Origin: Chloroflexota bacterium
Lineage (GTDB): Bacteria > Chloroflexota > Anaerolineae > Anaerolineales > Anaerolineaceae
Assembly: GCA_023381565.1 (NCBI GenBank)
Contig: JAMCRR010000096.1
Coordinates: 205,256-269,255 of the forward strand
Direction of reading: 5' to 3'
DNA: 64,000 nucleotides
Both the position numbers and the translations under genes were made by a program. Under the pieces are notes generated by a model. It did not search any database. It was not told the DNA's origin and was given only the letters and a program-made list of their open reading frames with translations. Of this stretch, positions 15,701-24,270 are shown piece by piece (the stretch's first letter is position 1; every line of letters begins with the position of its first letter).

Positions 15701-18115
15701 GTGGGCAACCAGTGAGGTATGGAAAGCTGCCGAGACCTGCAGCTGGACGATCGAATAGCCCTTTTCGCTCAAGGCTTGCTTTATCTGAGCGATGGCAGGT
15801 TTGGACCCGGCCAAGACCGCCTGGTTATTTGAGTTGAAATTCGCCAGGGTAATCTCAGGGAAAGCCTTGAGTTCTTCTTGGATCTTGGTGATATCCCCTT
15901 TGACTGCTAACATGGTTCCGGCGTCAAAATTGGGGTCATCAGGAGCAGCCATGGCTTTACCGCGTGCCTTCGCCAGCTTGAAAAAATCCTTTTGGCTTAA
16001 TACGCCTCCCGCCCACAGGGCGGTAAGCTCGCCGAAGCTGTGCCCGGCAGCGAAATCCGCCTTGAGACCGCCTGCCTGAAGGATCTGATACAAGCCGGCG
16101 CTCAGCGTGCCGATAGCTGGTTGAGCGAATTCGGTGCGCTGGAGCTTTTTTCCCTGGGTGTCTTTTTGAGCGGGATCGAACACTGGGACAGGGAAAACTG
16201 TATTGGAGAGCGATTCGAGGCCATCCTCGACAAAAAGATGGTCCATAGCTCCAAACGTTTCGCGGATCGTGGGGAAGTTAACAGCCAGGTCTCGGCCCAT
16301 ATCCGGATATTGCGAGCCCTGCCCCGAGAACAGAGCCACCACCTTGCCTGAGGGGTTCAGGCTGGATTTGCGGTAGAAGATGCCCTGGGGGAGTTCCCAG
16401 GCTTCTTCGCCGGGTTTTGCAGCGAGTTCTTTGACGGCTTTCTGAAGCTGGTCGATGGCTTCCTTTGCATTTCGTGCGAGAAAGCCGAGGCGCGCTGAGC
16501 CGGCTTCTGGTCGCAGATTTTTGCTCCTTTGCACCAGTTCGTTAAAATAGATGCCGCCGTCTACAGGCAGTAACTTCTGCAGTGTCGCGCTGCATAGTTC
16601 GGTCAGCTGTTTGGAGTCGGGGGCTGCCAGCAATATCGCTTGCGGGGCGGGTTGGATGCGGTATGGGCCTGGATGGTCGTCTTCGTATTCTTCAAGGACG
16701 AGATGAAAATTAGTGCCGCCAAAACCGAAGGAGCTGACGCCGGCCCGGCGAGGCGTCCCGCCTGCAGGGCGGATCCAGGGACGAGTCTCGGTATTGATAT
16801 AAAAGGGCGAATCGTCGATGCCGAGTTTGGGGTTGGGCTTATCGACGTTAATTGTCGCTGGAAGGACTTTATGATGCAAAGCCAGGGCAATTTTCATCAG
16901 GCTGGCGGAACCTGCCGCGGCTTTGGTATGGCCGATCTGAGATTTTACGCTACCCAGGGCAATGGTTTGCTTGTTGGGGTTATTCTCTCCCAACACCAGC
17001 TTGAGCGATCCTACTTCGGCAGGGTCACCGGCGTTCGTCCCAGTACCGTGAGCCTCAACCAATCCGATCGTGGATGGAGCAATACCTGCATCTTCATAAG
17101 CACGGCGCAGGGCTTTCGCCTGGCCTTCCGGTCGGGGAGCGTAAATACTCTTGAAGCGGCCGTCGCTCGAGCTGCCGACGCCTTTGATCACAGCATAGAT
17201 CCGGTCGTGATCGCGCTCGGCATCTGCCAGGCGCTTAAGAACGAATAAGCCGATGCCTTCTCCAACCATCATCCCATCCGCATCAGCATCGAATGGGCGC
17301 GCGTTCTGGCTTTTCGAGAACGCGGGCGTTTTGCTGAAGCACATATACGCGCCGATGGAGTTGTCGGTATCCACGCCGCCGGTAATCATCATATCGGCGC
17401 GACCTTCGACCAGCTCGCCAATCGCCATCCTCACTGCAGCCAGAGAGCTGGCGCAGGCAGCATCGACCACGCAGTTGGTCCCCCCCAGGTCCAGGCGGTT
17501 AGCAATCCGCCCTGCGATTACATTACCAATCGTGCCGGGGAAGGAATTTTCTTCCCAATTTACATAGGCGAGTTTGATTCTTTCGATGATTTTATTGGTG
17601 TCCTCATCGGAAACGCCGTAGCTTTTCAGCACCTTCTCCCAAACCGGATACTGAAGCCTGGCCATCAGGGGTGTATACAGCTTGGTTTCAACTCCGACGA
17701 CACCCAGAATCACCCCAACCAAATCCCGGTTGAATTGCTTGCCTTCACCATAGCCGGCGTCTTCCATGGCTTCTTTGGCGATGACCAGAGATAGGAGCTG
17801 GGATACATCGGTAGCTTCGAGTATATTTGGTGGCAGACCGAATTCCAGGGGGTCGAAATCAACGTCGGGGATAAAACCGCCTCGTTTGCAGTAGGTCTTA
17901 TCCGGAGCAGCCGGATCAGGATCGTAATAATCGTCAACGTTCCATCGCGAAGGTGGCACTTCGCGGATGCAATCCATTTTTTGAATGATGTTTTCCCAAT
18001 ATTGTTCTAGATTGTTCGATTCGGGGAAAATTGACGCCATCCCAATGATGGCAACCTGAACCACGCCGGTCGACAGTTTATTGACATTGGCATGGTCGCG
18101 TTCCTGAACCTTCAT
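12749..18115 (-). CDS. pfaA: PfaA first half: KS-AT-(ACP)3 and ketoreductase structural subdomain
   Basis: The 1788-residue protein contains an active ketosynthase (about 20-475; Cys221 in VVDAACASSL, His356 in EAHGTGT, His396 in IGHTKAA) and an acyltransferase (about 590-890; Ser693 in GHSFGE). A helical linker follows (about 1015-1140) with two related copies of a motif ending in HEQYLANQ and HEKYLNSQ. Three ACPs carry the PUFA-type signature LGIDSIKR (serines near 1249, 1360 and 1481), and the chain ends in the non-catalytic half of a ketoreductase (about 1560-1788). The start at 18115 has GGAGG 9 bases upstream; a longer frame from a TTG at 18157 lacks support. Three tandem ACPs and LGIDSIKR place it with PUFA/secondary-lipid synthases rather than ordinary PKSs. 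The product is unknown. Confidence 0.92.
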   Translation of the reverse strand: MKVQERDHANVNKLSTGVVQVAIIGMASIFPESNNLEQYWENIIQKMDCIREVPPSRWNVDDYYDPDPAAPDKTYCKRGGFIPDVDFDPLEFGLPPNILEATDVSQLLSLVIAKEAMEDAGYGEGKQFNRDLVGVILGVVGVETKLYTPLMARLQYPVWEKVLKSYGVSDEDTNKIIERIKLAYVNWEENSFPGTIGNVIAGRIANRLDLGGTNCVVDAACASSLAAVRMAIGELVEGRADMMITGGVDTDNSIGAYMCFSKTPAFSKSQNARPFDADADGMMVGEGIGLFVLKRLADAERDHDRIYAVIKGVGSSSDGRFKSIYAPRPEGQAKALRRAYEDAGIAPSTIGLVEAHGTGTNAGDPAEVGSLKLVLGENNPNKQTIALGSVKSQIGHTKAAAGSASLMKIALALHHKVLPATINVDKPNPKLGIDDSPFYINTETRPWIRPAGGTPRRAGVSSFGFGGTNFHLVLEEYEDDHPGPYRIQPAPQAILLAAPDSKQLTELCSATLQKLLPVDGGIYFNELVQRSKNLRPEAGSARLGFLARNAKEAIDQLQKAVKELAAKPGEEAWELPQGIFYRKSSLNPSGKVVALFSGQGSQYPDMGRDLAVNFPTIRETFGAMDHLFVEDGLESLSNTVFPVPVFDPAQKDTQGKKLQRTEFAQPAIGTLSAGLYQILQAGGLKADFAAGHSFGELTALWAGGVLSQKDFFKLAKARGKAMAAPDDPNFDAGTMLAVKGDITKIQEELKAFPEITLANFNSNNQAVLAGSKPAIAQIKQALSEKGYSIVQLQVSAAFHTSLVAHAQIPFTEAIQAVTFNPPSIPVFSNTTGKRYSSDPESIRKTLTGHILKSVLWKDEIEAIYAEGGFYFIEFGPKNVLTNLVKNILAGKPHFAIALNGNPSGDSDRQLREAVLQLRVAGLALGDVDPFQRLPRPAPAKKKSPVTVKLNGGYYITEKTQQAFENALKEGGHLHLPATAVPAAALPTSAAMPPAPIPAQPGANPVQAAPAPDPWTAQVTSIDVDQVLGYLERGLAQIQAHQSETIHLHEQYLANQVEYSKTFSQIMQLGYAAFSNGVNTQTGERLATVLESLERSMARFHDLQQETLHVHEKYLNSQADFSNHLFDLVGQQQQLLSTGAAPLSSTPARPSVNSGQISSPVSKPPTLPAPVLEPIPAAHPVQKASSNGFKPAPSITPPPEISSTAAAPASSVDGETITKALFMIVGEKTGYPVEMLEPGMDMEADLGIDSIKRVEILGAMQSHFPDLPKIDPEALAELRTLAQIGEYLSKNAPAASSTDTAPRTPETSSSEVKAVAPTATSQSNQTNMTDSLLKIVSEKTGYPAEMLNLDMDMEADLGIDSIKRVEIMGAMQTRFPELPQVNADELAELRTLGQILDRLASNPPSPSSSSTPVVLSAAAASPSAGLPESAASTEPAPLNPSAAVDPADLAEALRKVVSEKTGYPAEMLDLGMDMEADLGIDSIKRVEIMGAIQAQFPNLPKVSTDALSELRTLQQILDYLSVSPAQPAEAAQAPANEAAASTDLLQRSPVRLKSLPDPDQFVFSMPKEYTCVVTDDGTQLTTSFVRALTERGFRVVVLGFPQTLIPTQAELPEGVLRLSLAQTSDDEIGHQLSAIQTDYGPVGTFIHLNPAIQEKQEKFALSDPEKEIIKSVFLAAKHLKEPLMQASHQVRSAFMSVVRLDGEFGLGEGTEFDPVTGGLFGLVKTLNLEWEPVFCRAIDLSPEFGPEESTQRILAEFYDPNRLITEVGYSPRGRTTLVVDTPQTNEVNA
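12758..12763 (-). promoter_or_regulatory. Internal ribosome binding site for pfaA2
   Basis: GAGGTG lies 5 bases before the pfaA2 ATG, inside the last codons of pfaA1. It shows that the second half of PfaA can be initiated on its own, by coupled re-initiation at the ATGA overlap, rather than by frameshifting. Confidence 0.7.
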
Positions 18116-18263
18116 AATCGATGCCTCCAGGCTGGTGGTATATGTGGAATGTTGCAATAGGTCATTCGATATCGCCTGAAACGCTCAGGTGAGATCATTA
18201 CCTTGCTTGCTTTAACCCCCGGTTGGCGGTTTGGGTACGCTGCCAGGGAAGATACTCTCCGGT

Positions 18264-18752
18264 TTATGGCTCTACCGGATAGTTCGCCTGCTGCCAGGCC
18301 GTGAAACCACCCAATATGGGTGTTACTTTTGTAAACCCGTTATCGAGAAGGATACGCGCTGCACGAGCGCTGGATTCCTCGGCCGGTCAGGTGCAGTATG
18401 GGATAATCCAGTCCGATTTGTTCAGCTCGCTTAGACGATTGGTTAGCTCGGACAAGGGAATGGACAGCGCTCCTGGGATATGTGCCGAGGCATACGATTG
18501 GGCATCGCGAACATCGACAAACACTGCGGTATGCTGATCATAGGCTTGTTTGGCATCCGTCAGGCTAACCCGGGGGATTTCAGGGTAGGTCTGTTCTTCA
18601 GAAGCTGTGGGGACATTGGGGAAGTCTGTGGTTGTTGGCTGGCGGTCTCGTGTGAACCAGTAAACCGCGACGACTAAAATCAAGCCAACCCCAATTCCTA
18701 TCATCAATAAGGGAAGGATCAAACGGACACGATCCGAAGAACGGTTGGACAT
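18264..18752 (-). CDS. Membrane-anchored rhodanese with in-frame UGA: probable selenocysteine protein
   Basis: Reading from the ATG at 18752 (GGAGAG six bases upstream), a membrane anchor (about residues 10-33) is followed by a rhodanese domain with VDVRDAQSYASAHIPGA. The active-site loop reads IIPYCT and then a TGA at 18389-18387, after which the same frame continues for 40 codons with PAEESSARAARILLDNGF and LGGFTAW to a TAA at 18264. The part after the TGA is fully rhodanese-like and undecayed. Related rhodaneses have Cys at this position (YC-x-C-P). The UGA therefore probably encodes Sec122 in a Cys120-Thr-Sec motif, giving 162 residues. Conventional annotation would stop at 121. The alternative is a recent nonsense mutation. 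The active site would face the outside if the anchor is a standard N-in type. Confidence 0.75.
18351..18386 (-). promoter_or_regulatory. SECIS-like hairpin after the rhodanese UGA
   Basis: Directly after the UGA the message can form a perfect GCGCT/AGCGC stem with a five-base loop CGTGC (18370-18356). A looser outer GGA/TCC pairing flanks it. The apical loop begins 22 bases after the UGA and has a G among its first two bases, which fits the general description of bacterial SECIS elements (loop about 16-37 bases from the UGA). The stem is short and no folding energy was computed, so support is moderate. Confidence 0.45.
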
Positions 18753-18834
18753 AGGCTCTCCAGGTTAGAAAGGTAGAAAGCCTATTTTAACTGATAAATA
18801 TCAAATTAGGGGAAAATAGACCCCATAATGTGGA

Positions 18835-20097
18835 TTAACTCACCCTGGATTGAACGGTGAATGGGTGCCTGTCAAAAGCGAACAGGATAAACCCGGCCAG
18901 GCGGACCACCGCGCTGACAACCAACGCTCCCCCCAAGCCAATTTGATCAGCCAGGAAAGTCCCGACCAGAGGAGCGGCAATGGTCGATAGATACTGAAGG
19001 CTTTGTGCGAAGGAGACAAACGTAGCACTGTATTCGGTCGGGATAGTCTTCATCAACTCATCGAAGAAAACCAGGTCGATGCCTGCCTGAAAGATGCCCG
19101 CCAGCCCGGCAAAGAGGGTAATTGCCCATACGTTCTGGGTCATTGCCACCAGCGCCGGGTAAATCGATAACCCCAGGGTGGTGATCAGCAGTACCGGCCG
19201 GGAGCCGCGGTGGCGCGATTGGCGCATCCAGAGGAAATAACCCACAATGAGGACGGCTGTTTGAGCCGTGTTGAAGATACCAATCCAGGCGTTATCGGCA
19301 TGGACGATGCGCACATAATAGAGAGGAAATAACGGGGCAGCCAGGGTCGAACCGGTCAGAAACACAAAGCGCCGGGCGGTGAAAGAGACGAAAGGTTTTT
19401 CGGCGCCGACGAGGTCGACATAGCTCTTAATGCGTTTGGACCAGGATAGGTGGGCTGCTCGTTGGATTGGTTCTGCATCCGATAGATCAATGCGACGAGA
19501 AAAAAAGTAGCTGATAAATCCCCCCAGCGAAAGGCCCATAAACACGATTTGATAATTTAGTGGAAAACCCAGGCGGTCTAAAATCCATCCGGCGAGGATC
19601 ACCGTCACCGCAGTGGTGAAGCCGAGAATCGACCAGCGCCGGCTCATCAGCTCGAAGCGACCTGATGGCCCAGCTACGGCGTTCATGACCACGGAGAAAG
19701 CGATCGAAACGATGGTCTGGGGTAAGGTGGCGAACGCCCAGATTACCAGAATGGCGACGACTGCATGCTGCTCGGCGACGAAAAACGTGACCAGGCCGGT
19801 GAGGGCGTAGCAGAGCACCACCACAAGGCGCGCCGCGCTAAACCAGGGGACGATTTTACGCTGTCGCTGCAGGAAATTTCCCACGGCGATTGCCAGCAGG
19901 AAGCCGGTGAAGGCGGGCATGGCGGTGAGCAAGCCCACCTGGAAGTTGGTTGCGCCGAGCTCAGTCAGGAAGATCGGCAAGAAGGGCGCCGCGGCACTGG
20001 CTAATCCAATTCCGATGGCGTCGATTTGAACATTCAGGAAATTCCTGCGGTTCGTCGAAGGGGTTTCCGGAGTGGTGAACCAGCGAAGGAGATTCAA
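18835..20097 (-). CDS. Major facilitator superfamily transporter
   Basis: A 420-residue integral membrane protein with about 12 predicted hydrophobic segments and the MFS loop pattern after TM2 (AVGNFLQRQRKIVPWF). The N-terminal half begins with FLPIFLTELGATNFQVGLLTAMPAFTGF, typical of MFS members. The substrate cannot be inferred. The start lies 7 bases after the stop of recD2 on the same strand, so the two may be co-transcribed, although there is no functional link I recognise. The rhodanese gene follows 82 bases downstream. Confidence 0.82.
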   Translation of the reverse strand: MNLLRWFTTPETPSTNRRNFLNVQIDAIGIGLASAAAPFLPIFLTELGATNFQVGLLTAMPAFTGFLLAIAVGNFLQRQRKIVPWFSAARLVVVLCYALTGLVTFFVAEQHAVVAILVIWAFATLPQTIVSIAFSVVMNAVAGPSGRFELMSRRWSILGFTTAVTVILAGWILDRLGFPLNYQIVFMGLSLGGFISYFFSRRIDLSDAEPIQRAAHLSWSKRIKSYVDLVGAEKPFVSFTARRFVFLTGSTLAAPLFPLYYVRIVHADNAWIGIFNTAQTAVLIVGYFLWMRQSRHRGSRPVLLITTLGLSIYPALVAMTQNVWAITLFAGLAGIFQAGIDLVFFDELMKTIPTEYSATFVSFAQSLQYLSTIAAPLVGTFLADQIGLGGALVVSAVVRLAGFILFAFDRHPFTVQSRVS

Positions 20098-20104
20098 GAT
20101 GATG

Positions 20105-22312
20105 TTAATCCGATTGACGCAAGCGCAGGTCTAGCGCGGTGTAGCGATCGTTGACTTTATTATTATGCACAGCAATATGGATGGCGCGCCTGTCACCAAC
20201 CAGTATGCAAAGGCGCCTGGCGCGAGTTATTGCAGTATACAACAGGTTTCGCTGCAACAACAGATAATGTTGGGTGGTCATGGGGAGAACAACGACCGGG
20301 AATTCCGACCCCTGGGATTTGTGAACGGAGATGGCATAAGCTAAAACTAACTCATCTGCCTCGCTGAAATCGTAGTTGACCACCCTACCATCGTAGTCGA
20401 CCCCCAGAATGTGCTCTTCTAGAGAAATCCGGGAAATCCAGCCGATATCGCCATTGAAAACCTCTTTCTCGTAGTTGTTTTGTGTCTGCATGACCTTATC
20501 GCCAAGGCGGAAAGTCTGCCCAAAGAGGATACGTTCAGGTGCGGCCGGTCTCGGTGGGTTCAGCAGATTCTGGATCTGAAGATTGAGTGCATCCACCCCG
20601 GCAGCGCCGCGGTACATGGGAGCTATGACCTGGATTTCGTGGTGGGGATCGAAGCCAAATTTGCGCGGGATACGCTCGCAGACTACATCGACCACCCAGC
20701 GGGCAGTCTCGGCGGCATCCTTCGCCGGAAAAAAGAAAAAGTCTTCGCTCCCCGGACCGAATAACGGCATTTCGCCCATATGAATACGGTGGGCGTTGGT
20801 GATGATTTGCGAGCCCGCTGCCTGCCGGAAGATCTGATCCAAGCGGGTCACAGGCGCCAAACCGCTGGAGATCAAATCACGTAGAACATCGCCGGCGCCA
20901 ACAGAAGGGAGTTGGTCGACGTCTCCCACCAATAACAAGTGCGTACCCGGCCGTAAAGCTTTGAGCAGGTGGTGAGTCAGAAGAAGGTCTAGCATTGAAG
21001 CTTCGTCGACCACGACCATATCGACCGGAAGGGGGTGGTCGCCGTCATATTGGAACCCACCGCCCGGCGTATAACCGAGCAGGCGGTGGATCGTGCTCGC
21101 CGGGCGGTGCGTGGTTTCAGACAGGCGTTTGGCGGCACGTCCCGTAGGAGAGGTAAGGGCGTAATGTTTCGAACCGCCTTCCAAGATGGCGATGAGGGCA
21201 TTGATCGCGGTCGTTTTTCCCGTGCCAGGTCCACCGGTTAAAATGCTGACCGGATAATTCAATGCTGTATCAATTGCCGCTTTCTGTTCAACGGATAAAT
21301 TGGGTTGATCGGCTGCGTGGGCAGTTGAAAGGACAAGCTGGATACTCGACAGGCGTGAGGGATGCACCTGAGATAGCGAACGCAGTTTTTCTGCTGCAAG
21401 GGTCTCCCCATAATAAAATGGGGTGAGGTAGACGGCAGCCTGATCTCGAACAGCATGCGCCGCATCCTGATCCCCATCAAGATGAAGCTGCTCGATGCGG
21501 ATGCGGTCATCGCGCAACAGGCTTTCTAGTGCTGGGAGGATCGATTCGACGGGGATCTCGAGCAATTGGATCACCCGGGTTTGGAGGGTCTCGCGTGGTG
21601 AATAAACATGGCCCTCGTTGCTCATCTCGTTCAAGCAGTAGATCAACGCTGCTTCGATACGAGATGGGTGATCAGCAGGCAGTCCAAGCGCCTGGGCAAT
21701 GCGGTCGGCAGTCTTAAACCCGATCCCGTTGACGTCGCGTGCCAGCCGGTAGGGATCAGATTGCACCACCTGCAACGATAAATCTCCATACTGTTTATAG
21801 ATTTTGACTGCCAGGTTGGTGCTTACGCCATGTCCGTGAAGGAACAGCATAATCTCCTGGATGTGCCTTTGTTCAGCCCAGGCAGCAATTACCGCATGAA
21901 GGCGTTTTTCGCCGATATCGGCGACCTCAAGCAGGCGCTCTGGGGTCTGTTCGATCACGTGGAAAGTATCTTCCCCGAACCGGCCTACAATTCTTTCCGC
22001 CAGGCGAGGTCCCAATCCCTTGATCAAGCCAGACCCAAGGTAGCGGCGCATGGCTTCGGTGGTAGCCGGCAAAGCTTGCTCACACCATTCCACGGCAAAC
22101 TGCAGACCGTGCACCGGGTGGTTATCCCAATGTCCCTGGAGGAGTAGAAACTCGCCGGGAGCAAGCTCGGGTAAATTCCCGACGATGGTGATCAGGCCCT
22201 CGCGGTTTGCCGCAGGGATATCTCGCCGTTCGGGCTTGAGCCGCACGACACTGTAACCATTCTCTGGATTGTAAAAGGTAATTCGTTCGATGGATCCGGA
22301 GATAGTATCCAT
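20105..22312 (-). CDS. recD2: RecD2-type ATP-dependent DNA helicase
   Basis: At 735 residues this matches RecD2 (RecD-like helicases not in a RecBCD complex). It has the N-terminal OB-like domain (GSIERITFYNPENGYSVVRL), helix-hairpin-helix repeats (GLIKGLGPRLAERIVGRFG and DIGEKRLHAVIAAW), Walker A LTGGPGTGKTT near residue 360, Walker B VVVDEASMLD, and the UvrD-type C-terminal motif AYAISVHKSQGSEFPVVVLP followed by LLYTAITRAR. It unwinds DNA 5' to 3' and is linked to repair and replication fork processing in other bacteria. It is divergent from typA, with 99 bases between the starts. Confidence 0.94.
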   Translation of the reverse strand: MDTISGSIERITFYNPENGYSVVRLKPERRDIPAANREGLITIVGNLPELAPGEFLLLQGHWDNHPVHGLQFAVEWCEQALPATTEAMRRYLGSGLIKGLGPRLAERIVGRFGEDTFHVIEQTPERLLEVADIGEKRLHAVIAAWAEQRHIQEIMLFLHGHGVSTNLAVKIYKQYGDLSLQVVQSDPYRLARDVNGIGFKTADRIAQALGLPADHPSRIEAALIYCLNEMSNEGHVYSPRETLQTRVIQLLEIPVESILPALESLLRDDRIRIEQLHLDGDQDAAHAVRDQAAVYLTPFYYGETLAAEKLRSLSQVHPSRLSSIQLVLSTAHAADQPNLSVEQKAAIDTALNYPVSILTGGPGTGKTTAINALIAILEGGSKHYALTSPTGRAAKRLSETTHRPASTIHRLLGYTPGGGFQYDGDHPLPVDMVVVDEASMLDLLLTHHLLKALRPGTHLLLVGDVDQLPSVGAGDVLRDLISSGLAPVTRLDQIFRQAAGSQIITNAHRIHMGEMPLFGPGSEDFFFFPAKDAAETARWVVDVVCERIPRKFGFDPHHEIQVIAPMYRGAAGVDALNLQIQNLLNPPRPAAPERILFGQTFRLGDKVMQTQNNYEKEVFNGDIGWISRISLEEHILGVDYDGRVVNYDFSEADELVLAYAISVHKSQGSEFPVVVLPMTTQHYLLLQRNLLYTAITRARRLCILVGDRRAIHIAVHNNKVNDRYTALDLRLRQSD

Positions 22313-22411
22313 AATGGCGCCAGCTCGAATTATAAAGCAGGATTTCTCTCTCTATTCAAATTCTTTTGTGTCTGATATGATTACCTGTCAATTTAACATC
22401 AGGTTAGGTAT

Positions 22412-24268
22412 ATGCTACTGGAAAGAAACGATTTAAGAAATATAGCAATTATTGCCCACGTCGATCATGGGAAAACTACCCTGGTCGACGGGCTTCTCAA
22501 GCAAGCCCGTGTCTTCCGCGAGAACCAGCAAGTCGCAGAACGGGTGATGGACTCGAACGATCTGGAGCGTGAGCGCGGCATCACTATCCTGGCGAAGAAC
22601 ACCGCCATCACCATCCCAGACCCGCGCACGAAAAGCCCAGTGAAGATCAATATTGTCGATACCCCCGGGCATGCCGATTTTGGCGGGGAGGTCGAGCGGG
22701 TGATGAACATGGTGGACGGCGTTTTGCTGTTGGTCGATGCCGCCGAAGGTCCCATGCCTCAAACCCGTTTTGTCCTCAAAAAAGCCCTGGAGATGGGCCA
22801 CTGCGCGGTGGTGGTGATCAATAAAATGGACCGTAAGGACGCCGACCCCCAGCGCGCCGTTAACCTCACCTTCGACCTGTTCATCGAACTTGGCGCCAAC
22901 GATCAGCAAGCGGATTTCCCCATTATCTATACCAACGCTCTTACCGGGCAAGCTGGGCTCACGCCAGAACTGGGACCGGACCTCCAACCTCTGTTCCAGG
23001 CTATCCTGGACCATATTCCCCCTCCCAAAGTTGACGCGGATGCCCCTCTGCAAATGCTGGTTACAAACCTGGGATACGATGATTACCGGGGGGTTACCGC
23101 CGTCGGGCGGATATTTGCTGGTAAAATGTACGCCGGTGAAACCGTAGCGCGGATCACTCTCCAGGGCGAGGTGCTTCCCGAACACATCCGCTATCTCTAC
23201 GTTCACCAGGGGCTCGAACGGGTCGAGGTGGAGACGGCTGGAGCTGGCGAGATCGTCGCCATCGCCGGCCTGGAAGCGATCGCCATCGGAGAAACCCTCG
23301 CCGACCCTGATCATCCGGTTGCTCTTCCACAGATCCAGGTTGAAGAGCCGACCGTGAGAATGACCTTTAGCGTGAATACCTCTCCGTTCAGCGGCAGGGA
23401 AGGAAGATGGAGCACCTCGCGCAAGCTGCGTGAACGGTTATTCGACGAGCTGCGCAGGAACGTTGCATTGCGTGTAGCCGAAACAGAAACACCCGATACC
23501 TTTATCGTATCGGGGCGAGGCGAACTGCATCTGGCAATTTTAATTGAAACTATGCGCAGAGAAGGATATGAGTTCCAGGTATCGAAACCCGAAGCGATCT
23601 TCCGCCAGGGACCGAATGGCGAGACGCTCGAACCGTTCGAAGAGCTGCACATCGAAACCAGCCCAGATACTGTGGGGACAGTGGTCGAGATGCTCGGCGC
23701 CCGCCGCGGGCAGATGCTGGATATGGTGAACGCATCCGATAACAGCGTGCATCTCACCTACGTGGCACCCACTCGAGGCTTGCTGGGTTTCCGCTACCAG
23801 TTCTTAACTGCTACACGGGGCATGGGCATCATGAATACGCTGTTCCATGGATACCATCCTTTTGCAGGACCAATTGTTTCCCGCTCGACGAACTCCATCG
23901 TGGCCTGGGAAACCGGCACGACTTCGACCTATGGGTTGAAGAACGCTGAAGAGCGAGGGATGTTGTTCCTTGGAGCAGGCATAGAAGTCTATGAAGGCAT
24001 GGTGGTTGGGGAGACTCAACGCGGGGTGGATCTGGCGGTTAACGTATGCAAGAAAAAGCACCTTACCAACATGCGCTCGTCGAATAAAGATATCGAAGTG
24101 CGTCTGACTACGCCGCGCTCCATGAGTCTGGACGAAGCCATCGAATACCTGGCTGAAGATGAGCTCTTAGAGGTGACCCCTCAGAACTACCGGATTCGCA
24201 AGCGCATCCTGAATACTGAGGAGAGAGGGAAACAAACCAAACGGGCTAAGGAAGCCCTGCTGGAGTGA
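22412..24268 (+). CDS. typA: Ribosome-associated GTPase TypA/BipA
   Basis: A 618-residue translational GTPase with all G motifs: [14 protein letters not shown] (G1), [14 protein letters not shown] (G2), [14 protein letters not shown] (G3) and NKMDRKDA (G4). The BipA-specific C-terminal region ([19 protein letters not shown], then [17 protein letters not shown]) is intact. TypA binds the 70S ribosome like EF-G and supports ribosome assembly and stress adaptation. It ends two bases before the stop of the convergent downstream gene. A possible TATGAT -10 element lies near 22375 but has no good -35 partner. Confidence 0.97.
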   Translation: MLLERNDLRNIAIIAHVDHGKTTLVDGLLKQARVFRENQQVAERVMDSNDLERERGITILAKNTAITIPDPRTKSPVKINIVDTPGHADFGGEVERVMNMVDGVLLLVDAAEGPMPQTRFVLKKALEMGHCAVVVINKMDRKDADPQRAVNLTFDLFIELGANDQQADFPIIYTNALTGQAGLTPELGPDLQPLFQAILDHIPPPKVDADAPLQMLVTNLGYDDYRGVTAVGRIFAGKMYAGETVARITLQGEVLPEHIRYLYVHQGLERVEVETAGAGEIVAIAGLEAIAIGETLADPDHPVALPQIQVEEPTVRMTFSVNTSPFSGREGRWSTSRKLRERLFDELRRNVALRVAETETPDTFIVSGRGELHLAILIETMRREGYEFQVSKPEAIFRQGPNGETLEPFEELHIETSPDTVGTVVEMLGARRGQMLDMVNASDNSVHLTYVAPTRGLLGFRYQFLTATRGMGIMNTLFHGYHPFAGPIVSRSTNSIVAWETGTTSTYGLKNAEERGMLFLGAGIEVYEGMVVGETQRGVDLAVNVCKKKHLTNMRSSNKDIEVRLTTPRSMSLDEAIEYLAEDELLEVTPQNYRIRKRILNTEERGKQTKRAKEALLE

Positions 24269-24270
24269 TC

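Noticed and set aside
18264..18389. Rhodanese as a simple pseudogene
   Set aside because: The region after the UGA is undecayed and conserved, the codon replaces a position that is Cys in relatives, and a SECIS-like hairpin follows. It cannot be fully excluded without the genome's sel genes.
22433..23314. A 293-codon open frame antisense to typA
   Set aside because: It mirrors the conserved TypA frame and shows no family motif; a shadow frame.
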